Shown here: one piece after another, positions 31,227 to 51,006 of the stretch
Position numbering within the stretch: the stretch's first letter is position 1
Layout: the number at the start of each line of letters is the position of its first letter
Assembly (NCBI GenBank): GCA_954871525.1
Contig: OX940864.1
Coordinates: 13,324,001-13,388,000, forward strand
Direction: 5' to 3'
DNA: 64,000 bases
Source: Parietaria judaica
Lineage: Eukaryota; Streptophyta; Magnoliopsida; Rosales; Urticaceae
Notes under the pieces: model-generated
The model's input: only the letters and a program-made list of their open reading frames with translations
The model's database searches: none
Told to the model about the DNA's origin: nothing
Made by a program: the position numbers and the translations under genes

Positions 31227-34200
31227 ATGCCGCCGCCAGATGTCGCCGCCACCGGCGGAGCCAGACCCGCCGTCGCCGGCGGTGGTGCCGGAGGAGGAGG
31301 AGGAGGAGGCATCTTCAAGAGTCTCAGCGGCGTCATCAGGATGGCCGTGTTCTGGTACTTCGCTACCAAGTTCTTCTCTCCCAAACGCCCTACTTCCTCC
31401 ACCGGCGAGCCTCCCGTCATCCTCAACAATCTCTTCCACAAGTCCGAGCCTCTGGTATGAATCTCTCTGTCCATCGCTTTGCGAATTGATTCCCTCGCTT
31501 TTCAATTTTATATTATTCGAGTGTGATTCCGATCAGGACATGTGGGTGTATCTCTCCGAGAACGACAAATTCAGCGACTTCGCCAGTGAAAGCGCCCTTG
31601 TTTGGCACGAAACCAACCTTCCTTACGCCACTTGGGGACCCCAGAGCTCTCGCTCCCTCTCTCTCAAATACCACCCTTCTGAGGTCAGTCTTTAAATCTG
31701 GTGAATTGGGTTTGATTGTTTCAGGCATTAGATAGAGACTGATGGTGATAATTGGATTGTTTTGTTTTAGGCAGTGAAGCAGAATGGGAGTGTGTACGCC
31801 CACGTTTTCTTTGCACGTTCCGGTTACCCGGCGGACCCCAACGATCCGGAGTATCTTCCGCTCGCTACTTTCTCGAGGACGCACCGTGGGACTTTTCCCC
31901 TTTTGGCACCACCCACTTGAGAGTTGAGAGGATTCTCACTGTGTTTGTGTTTGTTTCAGCTCTTGTGGCGTACCTCCCTAAGTCTAAAAAGGATAAGAAA
32001 ATAAGCTTGTTGGGAGATTCCGAGACCCCCGAACCCGTCAAGACTCCAGCCAAGGCACATTCTTTTCCTTTTCTTTGTTAGCTAGTTTTAACCTATGGTT
32101 TCTGGTCGTGATTTCTGTCTTCTGGGTGGTCAGGATACCGAACCTGCTTCTGCTGATGCTGGAGTTGTGGAGTGGTTGCCGTATTGGAAACCGAATGTTA
32201 CGATCAATTTGGTTGATGATTTTACAGCGTAAGTTCTCATGGCTAAACAACCTTTTACAAAGAGCGATTTGCTTATGGGTAGTGTAGTTGTAATTCGCGA
32301 TTTCCTTATGTTTTGCTGTTTTTTCACCCGTCTATTATTTTGTTTTTTCAGCTATCCTCAGAGTGCTATACCACCAAATGTTGCTCCTTGTATCCTTGAT
32401 CTTTTACTAATCGTTGATCATGTTGAGGTTATTTGGCGTACCGGTTCTGGTGATTTAAGAATTACAGCACTGCTTGCTACACAGTTACAAAATTTCGACT
32501 TCCATTAAAAAAAAATTAAAAAAAAAAAGGTAACATTCTTCTTGAGCAGCCATAATAATGGTGGCCATGACTTGCATTCCTTAACTTTAGATATGCAGAC
32601 TTGAATGTGGAGCCGAGCTCGGCTAGCTATTACCCTACAGTTTATTTCAACGAGTTTTGGTTACTTCGAGACAAGTTGATACAAATAAACGAGACAGTGA
32701 CGGAACTAACTCTTAATCTGGAGGTGGGTCCCATAAGTATGACCAAGTGGCAGCTATTTTTGCAGATCGACCAATCTTTTCAGATTCACCGAAGCTACGG
32801 AAGCATGATTGAAGGAGAGGCTGATGAACTTAAGGTACTCTTTAGGCTCTTGAACCTTTGCTCAGCCTTCCAATATTTTAATGGTAGCCGAAATCTGTTT
32901 TGATTCGAATGAGGCGATTGGGAAACCTTTGATATACTACTATATTTATTGGCTACCGAATAAAATTTAACACTAGTTGTTTTACGAGATTAACAATTTA
33001 CCAACACTGACCATTTTTCTGGTTTGTTAAGATTTGGAGTCGTAAGTTTCTGTTTGTCCTAAACCATTTCTTTGATATGTATAGAGAGTGTTTTTGGAAG
33101 GAAATCCTATCCTTCTGGCTATCACAATGGTGGTGTCCATGCTTCATTCAGTGTTCGACTTCTTGGCTTTCAAGAACGGTGAGATGTTTTATTCTTAATT
33201 GCGGAGATCGAACTTTCTTTTTTAGTAGGAGATATCAGTTTAGCTTACTATCTGGTGTCTTGCCTTATAAATATAGATATCCAGTTTTGGAACAAAAATA
33301 AGTCGATGGAAGGGCTTTCGGCCAAGTCTGTAGTTGTGAACTTCATAACTCAGTTCATCATTTTCCTCTATCTTCTCGACAACGATACGTCGTGGATGAT
33401 CCTCGCAAGTTCCGGAGTTGGTTGCTGCATTGAGTTTTGGAAAATTGGGAAAGCCATGCACATTGAGGTATTATTTTATTTGTATTACATATTTTATTCA
33501 TTGGTTCTTTTTTGTCCCAATGCGCTGAGCATTTGCTTTTACAGATTGATAGAAGTGGGACTATTCCCATGCTGAGATTCCGTAACCGTGATTCGTATTC
33601 CGGAAATAAGACGAAGGAATACGACGACATGGCCATGAAATATTTATCTTATCTACTCATGTTCCTCGTTGCGTGTTCTTCCATATACTCGCTCAAGTAC
33701 GAGCGCCACAAGAGCTGGTATTCTTGGATTCTCTCATCGCTCACGAGCTGCGTGTATATGTTCGGTATGTTTGATTTTTCGTGTCTTTTGTTAGCATGCT
33801 CGAATTGATATCTTCGGGTGTGGGTTTAAGAATGCTTCTTGTTGTATGTGCAGGATTCATTATGATGTGCCCGCAATTGTTCATAAATTATAAACTCAAG
33901 TCCGTGGCTCATCTCCCTTGGAGGCAGATGACATACAAGTTCTTGAATACAATCATCGATGATCTATTTGCGTTCGTTATTAAAATGCCGGTTCTGCACC
34001 GACTTTCCGTATTCCGAGATGGTAAGATAATACAGTCGATAATGTCAAAATTTATCCTAATAGTTTTGAATGTGCATAGCTGACGCATACCGTTTGGGAG
34101 TGCAGATGTTATCTTTCTGATCTACGTATACCAAAGATGGATATACCCAGTGGACAAGAAACGTGTTAATGAATTCGGTTTCGGCGGCGAGGAAGGCGAC

Positions 34201-34269
34201 GCCACAGAAGGCGAAGGCTCGCAAGCTGCACTCCCACCCGCTAACGAAGAGGACAAGAAAACAAACTGA
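31227..34269 (+). CDS. CLPTM1-family transmembrane protein
   Basis: Twelve exons: 31227-31454, 31537-31683, 31771-31885, 31960-32036 (or 32054), 32134-32228, 32352-32389, 32599-32834, 33085-33178, 33277-33467, 33545-33764, 33854-34021, 34106-34269, giving 590 (or 596) residues. CLPTM1 proteins are multi-pass ER membrane proteins; the human member limits GABA-A receptor traffic, and the plant role is not established to my knowledge. Recognisable blocks are MTKWQLFLQIDQSFQIH, NDIQFWNKNKSMEGLSAKSV, CCIEFWKIGKAMHIE, SLKYERHKSWYSWILSSLTS, and GFIMMCPQLFINYKLKSVAH. The C-terminus is acidic and disordered, after QRWIYPVDKKRVNEFGFGGEE. The exon 4 donor is ambiguous: GT after 32036 or GC after 32054, both in frame. 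Exon 7 starts at 32599, chosen because it restores APYLNVEP. Confidence 0.92.
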
Positions 34270-34694
34270 GATTATTGTTTATTTAGTTAGGCCCTGAATA
34301 GCTTACTTTTTCGTCACTTTCACTTTGTTTTTCGGTTTGTTTTGATTTGTTTTAAATGTTTTGGCATATTTATTTATTATATTTTGGGCGAACTCATGAA
34401 TGGTAGAATTAGAGCAAAAGTATCTTATTATTTCTTTCACTCGACAAAAACGACATGAGACGGGTGTCGTTTATTGATGCCAGACGAGCGGAATCTTTGG
34501 GTTTTGTTCCTCAATGTCGATCAAGACGTTCGTCTCCGTTACGACTTCCTTCCGGTTTGAACTGCGAGATTGCACCGCTCTGACTACATTTCAAATATAA
34601 GTAATTGCACAACCCGAATTTCAGCTTTTACTAAAACTCACCTGCTAAATCAACACTAAATAGATGGAATTGTGACAATTAAACCCGAAATAGA
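34270..34694. other. 3' flank of the CLPTM1-type gene
   Basis: T-rich 3' untranslated and intergenic sequence with no further exon seen. Confidence 0.5.
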
Positions 34695-34766
34695 GCATTG
34701 AACGAACCGAGAGGCGCCAATGGGCTCGTGGGAAGACTCGGTCAGGTTCAAGCATCTCGTAAGTTT
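34695..34766 (+). pseudogene. AMP1 exon-9 fragment with internal deletions
   Basis: GCATTGAACGAACCGAGAGG, then ATGGGCTCGTGGGAAGAC and GGTTCAAGCATCTCGTAAGTTT, align in order with the second half of AMP1 exon 9 (about 29807-29898), including its GTAAGTTT splice donor. About 20 bases of the source are missing in the middle. Same orientation as AMP1, but beyond the CLPTM1-type gene. Confidence 0.8.
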
Positions 34767-34808
34767 GCTAATTTTTTTTTTTTTTTTATGAAATATATAT
34801 ATTTTTAA

Positions 34809-35278
34809 GGGTTAAATGACGGCAAAAATACCCAAAGTTTGGTCAAAGAACCCCTCGTGTACCCAAAGGTTAAAAGTGGTGGCAAAAATACCCAAAGTTG
34901 CATTTGGGGAGTTGACCACTCCATTTTCGTAACGCTGTTAACTTACCCGTTAACTCTGGCCACGTGGACAAACGTGGGTTGCTGACATAATAATTTTTGC
35001 CACGTGAACGAGCCCACATCAGCCTCGTTTACGACAAAACAAGGAATTAAACCCCTAATTAATACTATTCAACACAACTAATTGAACCCCTAATGATTAC
35101 ACTTAACAAAACAGATTTGTACACGTGGCCAGAATTAACAGGTAAGTTAACGGCGTTACGAGAATGGAGTGGTCAACTCCCCAAATGTGACTTTGAGTAT
35201 TTTTGCCACCACTTTTAAACTTTGGGTACACAAGAGGTTCTTTGACCAAACTTTGGGTATTTTTGCCGTCATTAACCC
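34809..35278. mobile_element. Mutator-like element, subfamily B copy 2
   Basis: 470 bp with ends GGGTTAAATGACGGCAAAAA and, inverted, GGGTTAATGACGGCAAAAAT. Flanked by ATATTTTTAA on both sides (34799-34808 and 35279-35288), a 9-10-bp duplication. Highly similar along its length to 5580-6048, including the subterminal ATACCCAAAGTTT motifs. It sits 42 bases beyond the AMP1 fragment. Confidence 0.87.
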
Positions 35279-35288
35279 ATATTTTTAA

Positions 35289-35611
35289 AGTAATAATGGG
35301 AATATGTAGCGAGTCATTGAACTAACTCAGTAGGTTCTTACAGATGAGTCATTTAATACGGGCAGTAGTAGAGCATGGTCGGGATGACGGTCAAGAGAGA
35401 CCAAAATACGAAATATAAACATGAGTAGTGATGTGCTTCGTCTTACATGATAAAAGTGTATTTGTAAAAAAAAATGACGTTAATGATTTTTACCGAATAA
35501 AAAATAGAAATTTATTTGTAAGAAACTGACGAGTTCGATACTCCTCTGCAAATTTCCCAAAAAAAAAATGAGAACGAATTCGACGACTTTGTGTCAAAAG
35601 AAAAACAAAGG
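35289..35611. other. Intergenic before the tRNA gene
   Basis: Nothing recognised. An A run lies at about 35560-35568. The open frame starting at 35568 simply reads through the tRNA gene. Confidence 0.5.
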
Positions 35612-35684
35612 CGCGCCAGGTAGGGGTCGAACCTACGACCTTCTGCTTAGGAAACAGACGCTCTATCCACTGAGCTACAGGCGC
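35612..35684 (-). tRNA. tRNA-Arg (anticodon CCU)
   Basis: A 73-base tRNA on the minus strand. Acceptor GCGCCTG pairs with CTGGCGC (one T-T mismatch), the D arm is GCTC-AGTGGATA-GAGC, the anticodon arm TCTGT-TTCCTAA-GCAGA carries anticodon CCT, the variable loop is AGGTC, and the T arm is GTAGG-TTCGACC-CCTAC. There is no intron and CCA is not encoded, as normal in plants. A and B boxes are internal, and a T run on the coding strand (complement of the A-rich stretch near 35598-35608) could terminate pol III. Confidence 0.95.
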
Positions 35685-35813
35685 TTCGTGTTAACAGGGA
35701 CGCCTTTTTTTATATTACTCCATATACAAAGAATCTGCAAGTCTCAGATTTCCCGCTTCTTCTTCTTCTTGATTTGCAAGCTCCAAAGTTGAAAGGTCGA
35801 TCGATCGAGAGCA

Positions 35814-37603
35814 ATGGAGGAATCCATCGGCGAATTGTGCAGAAGCTTGGCCTCCTTCAGCAACCACCTCGAATCCAGCTGCGACGCTCTCTCTCACTCC
35901 ATCCTCCGCCGTCCCATCCCTCTCGGTACGCCCTTTCCCTTTTTCTCTCCCACCAAACACTACTGCTAATCAAGGCCCGGCGATGCCAGATTCGGCCTCG
36001 TCGACCTTCATCCAGGGCCTCAATCGCCGAGTTTCCAGCGCCAGCAGCGACCTCAACGCCCTCGAGTCCATCTCCCTCGGAACCGTCTCCTTCCAGGAGC
36101 TCCTAGGGCACTGCTCCGAGCTCCACAAGAACAACGACTCGCAGCTTCTCCAGCTTCAAGATTCTCTCAAACCGCTTGGATTCCTTCCAGGTATCATCAT
36201 CATGTCAAATTGTTTTCTGGAATATTCAACGATTGGTTTTCAGGCTCCTGTTAAAAATTGTGCAGAACGTGAGATTGACGACGACGATGATGATGACGAC
36301 GACGATTCTTTGATGGCTCTTGATGTCGACGCGAAGATTGCGAGCTCGAATGCCAGACAAGTCTCTTTGGATGACGATGATTTGTAATCTAGTTTGTTTC
36401 ACTCTCAAATTTTAGGATCCAATCTGAAACTATGTTTTGATAAGGGATATGTCTGTTTTTGTTCAACTGTGATAGGTTCGACGAATCGACGAGCTTAAAG
36501 AATATCGGCCTCTCGAATGTCTGCCTCGCCTCTTTAGCATCCGAAGGTAACGTTAACTTTGTTTAGAAGACCAATGTTTACAATCTACTAATCCGGGTCT
36601 CGATTCCAATGCAGGAAACAAGACTGATGAAACTGATGCATACTTCTATGAGCCCACCAAGTGAGTTTCGACTTTTTTTAAGTTATCTTGTGTCCTAGAA
36701 GAGGAACCCAATCTTAGTTTCTGTTTTGTGATCTCTGTAGAGAGAGTTCAATCTACGTGAATGACCCGGTACGTTCGAGAACGGGAGAATCCCAAGGCGG
36801 AATGCTACTGGATTTTGGTAAGCTATCTTTATATTTTCATCCTAAGTGATTCTGGTAAGCTATCTTCATAAATGATTTTCTTTTGTTCCATTCTCCATGA
36901 CTGTAGATAAACCCGAGAATTTCCAAGCTCCTCCGTCGACTATAAAGTTGTCGAGGGATGATTATGAGAGTCTTCCTCCCTTCATGAAAATTCTGGCATC
37001 ATGGGAGGTATGAAGTTGTCCTCATTCTTCATTTTCCGGTGAAAACATTTACGTAATCACTTGACCGCTGGTTCTGTATGGTATAACCGAGTATATAATG
37101 CTCATCCTTACTTATGAAAAGCAATAACTCTCTCTCTCTGTGATAACAATCTACTACACACGTTGATCAGCTCATTGTTTGAAGTTTGGAACTTTTTGAA
37201 TTTATTAGCATTATATAAGCAAGCAATTTAGAGAAAATTTCAGTCCATTTCTCTTGTTAGTAGTTTTGTTTTCTTACCGTGTATAAGATGGATGATCTCG
37301 TAATTCTGGCTGTCAATTACTAATACTCCAGGATCTGCGCACGGCTGTTGACAAGATCAATGCAAGGCTTGGCCAGAAAACCGGTGGACAGGGTTTCTTC
37401 CCGCAAGACGAAATTGCGTATCTGGAATTGGGTACGCAATCGCAGTGTCCGATCATTTAGAACATGTGAAAGTGCATTTGATTAAGTTTAGGTTATTAAT
37501 GCGTGTAGGGCCAAAAGCGAGGGCGTATCTGGTGGTGCTGGTGAGGCTGAAGCTGCTAAAAGTGGAGACCGTCGACGGTCTGCTGTCATACGTACTGGCG
37601 TAG
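35814..37603 (+). CDS. Probable SKA3-like kinetochore protein (identity tentative)
   Basis: Nine exons: 35814-35925, 35990-36190, 36266-36383, 36476-36546, 36615-36660, 36741-36817, 36907-37007, 37332-37431, 37509-37603, all in frame, giving 306 residues. I recall a small conserved plant family with the same N-terminus (MEESIGELCRSL, then LNRRVSSASSDLNALESISL). The C-terminus (ESLPPFMKILASWEDLRTAV, then AYLELGPKARAYLVVLVRLK) resembles the SKA microtubule-binding winged-helix region, so a spindle/kinetochore role is inferred, not proven. Residues about 72-81 form an uninterrupted run of ten aspartates encoded by a GAC/GAT repeat. The gene converges tail-to-tail on UBP12/13, an arrangement I recall from Arabidopsis. 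An AATAAA lies five bases after the stop. Gene structure is secure; the name is not. Confidence 0.8.
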
Positions 37604-38579
37604 TTGTAATAAATCTGACAAGCAAACCCTACCTTGCATTGTGTTTCAGTAAAAGCAAAGATTGAAGTAGAGTAACTATGCCTGTGGACTTGCCATATTT
37701 TTTGGATCCTTCATAAATTTTAGCCTTATTTCAAGTGTAATATATAATGGCCCCTTTTTAACTTAATCACCACACTTTTTGAAGTTTGAAGAACCAAGAC
37801 CAGACCAAAAAAAAAAACACGAAGCTAAATTAAGTGCATGTTGTCGTTGGTGTACTTCCGTCACTATGATCGACTAGAATTACAAAAATTAATGACTCTT
37901 CTAATGCGGCTTTTCACAAAAACCAAGTACCATATATAAAATAAAACTAGCTGCAACAGCTCAGAATCGATAATTGCTAGCGGAAAAAATTCGGTTTTTC
38001 ACTCCTAATTTTGGCATTTACAATTGCACTCATAATTCATAAACACAAACGGTGACGAGAAGTTGATGAATCGCAATTAATGTGTTTATTCTTGGCAGCA
38101 AATTGAAAATGATCTTTGTTTGTTACACATTTTACACACAGAAAAGGTTATAATTTCGACATTTTTTTTTTGGAGCCTTACAAGGAATAATACAAAATAG
38201 GTAAATGTGGGGTTGACTATAATACCCCTCAAAATCTCCTTTTTATGTACTGTGCTACATTACAATGGAGCTGTATAATGTAGATGTAAGTAAACACACC
38301 AAAGGAGGTGCCTGCCTTGATACGCAAGACACATCCAGGAGATGACGTCTTCCTCAAAAATCGACCTACTTCGACGACAACAACAATAACAATAACAAAC
38401 ACAACCATTCCATGCCTATTCCGATCTTATCTAACCCACCTCTGTCAATGCGCTGCTCGTTTTCTTCCTTTCGACAACAGATCGTCTCCGTTTCAACGCT
38501 ACATCACAGTTGTGATATACGCTCCCGCTCGACTCAAGTAATGAGCTATCCAAGAGGCTGACGATAATCACCAGTTAAC
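37604..38579. other. Shared 3' region between two convergent genes
   Basis: Contains both 3' untranslated regions. AATAAA at 37608-37613 serves the plus-strand gene. No other exon is supported; the frame at 38308-38541 is a shadow of the UBP 3' untranslated region. Confidence 0.5.
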
Positions 38580-46620
<8,041 letters not shown>

Positions 46621-46627
46621 TGATGTT

Positions 46628-46658
<31 letters not shown>

Positions 46659-46735
46659 CTCCGATCGACGAATCCGAGAAGAAGACGATGAATTTTGAAG
46701 GAAAAATAAAAAAGAAAATAGAGAGAGAGAGAGAC

Positions 46736-47741
46736 AAGAAAAGAGAAAATGGGAGTGGAGGGTAGTTTGGGCAATGCAGCGGGAAACGGGGGCAGAATAG
46801 GAATTGGAGTGGGCCAGCGCGGTGAAATTCTTTCCGATGCGATATCGCTGGTGAAGGGGGCCAGTTGCGTTCGGCCACGTGGCGAGTGCATGAATTGAAT
46901 ATGCAATTCGATGACGTGGAAAGTCACGTGCGAGCGAGGTGCACTGCTTCTTTTCTTTCTTTCCTAGTACTTATGAAACTTATTAGAGATATATTTAAGT
47001 CATCACTTTTGTTACATTTATAGATTTATATTACTTTTATGTTATTATTTTATTCACTTAACGTTTACATAATAATAAATATATAAATAGATGCGAATAA
47101 TTATGTATGAATTAAATTCACAAAATAGAGATTATATGCCGGGTAAAAAGAAAAAGAAATAAAAGAAGGACGATATTGTGCCCCTTAAAGTGATTGCAGA
47201 TAGCGTAGTCTAAGGAATGAAGACATACATATTTAACTTTAACATATAAATTATAAAAGCTAATCAATGCTCTTAATTACCAAGTGATACAATAAAACTG
47301 TTGATAAAAGTATTTTGATACAGAATCTCACTGGAATGGTCATCATTAATTGGCAATATGAGACGTCTATATGAATATGACGACGATGATTTATTCAGAC
47401 GATTTGACCATAACAATATTCCGCGGTCAACAACATTGTCTGGGACACAACTCACTAGACAAGACAACTGTCAGCTTCATCTTGTCCAATCTCAAATTTT
47501 ACTATTTACTAATTTAATAATAAAATTACTCATAAATCATTCACATTGCACTAAGCCACGTAAATAACTAGCTATAGGTTTTTGTTTGATCTCTCCGCCA
47601 TGCAATAAGCCACGTTGCTGCTCACTCCACTCAACATGTATATATATATTTCAACCCACGTGGAGTCTCTCCCTCACATCACATGCATATATAGTATGAA
47701 AGTGTTGATGATCAAGATATATCATCAAGTAATAAAGAGAT
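46736..47741. promoter_or_regulatory. Divergent promoter region between UBP12/13 and the stress-protein gene
   Basis: About 1.1 kb separates the two start codons. The UBP side (46740-46940) is GC-rich with CACGTG-like words (CCACGTGGC at about 46877). The stress-protein side is AT-rich with TATATATAT at about 47640-47649 as a possible TATA box. Confidence 0.45.
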
Positions 47742-48501
47742 ATGGAGAGGAGTAAGGCGATGAGGGTGATGGTGGCGGTGGACGAGAGTGACTTCAGTTT
47801 CTACGCCCTCGAGTGGGCCCTCCAACACGTCTTCCCAGTGGCGGCGGAGGAGCCGCACACGGTGGTGCTGCTGCACGTGCAGCACCCCTTCCAGTTCTAC
47901 AACTTCCCCGTCGGCCCTGCCGGAACCGGTACTATACATGTTTTTGCATGCCCCATGCATATATATTATATATATAATCTGTGGTGTGTGTCAGCGGCTT
48001 ATGCGACGAGCTCGATGGTGGAGTCAATGAGGAAAGGGCAGGAAGAGAACTCCACGGCCTTGCTCTCTCGTGCCTTGAAAATCTGCAAACAAAATACTGT
48101 ATGATATAATGAAATGAATCTAGCTACTCGGAGAAGGAGGACCGTACGTATAATTAATTATAGGATGAATATGGGTGCAGGGTGTAAAAGCAGAGACGAT
48201 GATAATGGAGGGAGACGCCAAGGACAAGATATGTCAGGCTACGGAGCAGCTGCATGTGGATCTCCTCGTCGTCGGCTCTCGTGGCCTTGGAACCATCAAG
48301 AGGTATCATCATCATCATCATCATCATCATATTTTAAAAGAATTATTATTTCAAGGAGGTAAATACGTATTTTGTTGCAATTTCAGAGCATTTCTGGGGA
48401 GTGTGAGCGACTACTGTGCACATCACGCAAAATGCCCAATCCTGATAGTGAAGCCTCCCAAGGATGCTGCTTCTGCTACCAAAGTCAAACACACCACTTG
48501 A
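47742..48501 (+). CDS. Universal stress protein (UspA domain)
   Basis: Four exons: 47742-47928, 47995-48098, 48181-48302, 48387-48501, giving 175 residues, typical of single-domain plant USPs. The protein opens MRVMVAVDESDFSFYALEWAL, the first strand and helix of the UspA fold. Its C-terminus has the ATP-binding signature VGSRGLGTIKRAFLGSVSDY (G-x2-G-x9-G-S/T), then HAKCPILIVK. These proteins bind ATP and respond to stress; the specific role is unknown. Intron 3 carries a (CAT)n repeat at 48305-48331. It lies head-to-head with UBP12/13. Confidence 0.92.
48305..48331. repeat. (CAT)n microsatellite in USP intron 3
   Basis: About nine CAT triplets directly after the GTATCAT donor. Confidence 0.9.
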
Positions 48502-49103
48502 CTTGATGAGTTTGGAAATGTACTACAACTACTATTATATTAGCCACTGTAATAATAGATTTTAATGTCTATACGTGTTTGTATCACAGTTTGATAAAAT
48601 AAGGCAAAGAAATAAACATTTGGAAGTCGGTTTGATATTTTTACTTTTGCTTTTGGCTACATAACCCAAACAAGTTACAACGACGCTTCAAAAGTAACGG
48701 ACAATAAAGCCACAGTTGGTCTTGCATTTCAGAAAGCCAAAACTGACTGTGTAAAGTTAAGAAATGATATGCAATTTCCTTTTTTTTTTTTTCTTTTTTT
48801 TTTTTTCCGTGACTTAAGATGAGAAATTATTAAAAGTAAAGCAAGTCTACGCTAACGAACTAGTTTTTTTCATTGTGATATTGTGTCGTTTTTCATTGTC
48901 AATATAGTAAGTCCCAGTGAAGCTATTCATTTGAACACCTTTACAAACTCTCATATGCTCTTGTCCATATCCGACATGATAGTAACCGATTGTACAAGTT
49001 TCTTCCCGGTGAAATGACCTGAGCCCCGAAGCCGGGGAAAATCCGTTTCACTGCAGTTGCGACGGGAAAAGGAAAGTTAACAGGAGTTTCTTGAATAAAA
49101 AGG
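48502..49103. other. Convergent 3' region between the USP and rhomboid genes
   Basis: Contains both 3' ends. Includes T/C runs near 48780-48806. No further coding is seen. Confidence 0.5.
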
Positions 49104-50958
49104 TCAGCGTTTTGAGGGCGGAATGTGAACCTGTTGAGTCATGAGAATTTCGACGGCGACGTTCAAATCCCCTTCCGCAGCTGATAGCGCCACTTCTACC
49201 TGAGTCTGAAATCATTCAAACCTCTTTCTATTAATCAAATATATATGACTCAATTCATAAGCCGGTCTCGGAAAGAGTTTCGTCAACCTTCGAAAAATCC
49301 AAATCTAAAATTACGTGTTTGAGAAAGATTAAGTTTTATGGAACGGTTAATTGACTGCGTAACTCATTAATTTTAAGTTTCTTAAATAGCTTATTGCAAA
49401 AAATTAAATTTATTAAATAAGCAAGAAAGGCGTTTGAATAGGGTTAATAGCTTTAATATCGCTAATATAATATGGCATGGAGTAATTACCCTTTCAAAAC
49501 CCATCGCTACGAGTTTCTGGATTTGTTCATCTGAAGCGACTGAGTCCTGTAAAAATCCACACAAATCAACCCAACACTAACTAAGATTAAGCTGAGAATC
49601 ATTGAAAGAAAACCTGATGTAGGGCCGGGAGCCCCGGAGCGATGGTCGCTGCATTTTCTACGACTCGCCTACACAAGTCAATAAAGAAAACCCAGCGTCG
49701 GTTTTATGGAATACACCTTGAACGGAAATGAAATGTGAAGTAGTGTAAACTGCATTAGATATGGTTTATGAAATCCACCTTCCATCTGACAATGGCTGTC
49801 CTGCGCCGGTTGACGGTGGTGGACTACTATTATCCAGAAGTCTGACCTGTAGGTTTGAATCTATATTATCAGCAGCGGCTGTGTGTGTTCGACCAGCACC
49901 GAGTGTCCTTCCCGCCCCGGGAAACCGTGAATCTGTTGTTGCCTGCACATTCACCTGGGAATTGCATTTTGGCTTGAGTGTACGTCTCCCATTTTATCAA
50001 TGCTTATGTCTTGTTATTCGAAATATTTACGCTTGATTATGTTTTATGGTTAAGTTATTGATAGGACTCTAGAAATCAAAGAGAAACAACGAGTATTTGA
50101 TCGATAAACTTTACCCCTGTCTCTAATTCAAGTTAGATCGGGAAATTCTCCTAAAGATGTTCAAGAGGGTAATTCTATTGATAAAACGTGAAGGTTATGA
50201 TGCCTCCCTAACAGTGAGTACCTTTTATAGGTTAGGCTTAAACACGGTTTATTAACCCTGGACTTAAAATACCCAAAATACCCCTAATAAAAACAAATAC
50301 AATTTAATCACATATTTATAAGGGTCTTACTAAGTTGTAATGTTCGCTCTTATTTAAGAGACCCTACACATAGTAGAATTTTATTAAGTTAATTAGGCTA
50401 GTTCCTCTTTAGAATTTAAGGACGAGCGTACGCCAAATACCTGATCAGGCGTGCCTCTGTGTGGCATCCATGCTGACAAGTTTCTCCATGCATTTCCAGA
50501 TAAGAGTCCGCTGCAATGCATAATGTGTCCAGTAATGCTTCGTAGATGACAGAATACGTGATTAGTAAGCACATTCACCTGGGTATTTCATTCTGGCTTG
50601 AGTGTGTCGGGATATAGCTCGAAGGGTTCCCGCCACTGCACAAAATGAACTTGGGCCGCCTAACACAGGATGCCTGAATATGTGAACCAAAAAGAAGAGG
50701 ATCACGTTACGTACTTAACATTTATAACACTAGTAATTAAGATTTTATTTTAGGTTATTAATCATTAAATTAGTCGTTTCTCTCTATAATTAGTGTTAGC
50801 CAAAATAGGCAAAAAGGGTTCCATCAGTTCTAGGCCCGGGACCAAGTAACTTAATAAAAAAAAAACTGCATTAAGGGATAAACTAAAAACCAAAGGTTTT
50901 TCCCAGTTTCCAAAATACAATAATACATGAGATCAACATTAACTCAAAATAAATAAAG

Positions 50959-51006
<48 letters not shown>

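Noticed and set aside
35568..35792. Small open frame containing a GRTYDLLL-like phrase
   Set aside because: It is the conceptual translation of the tRNA-Arg gene, a well-known false protein.
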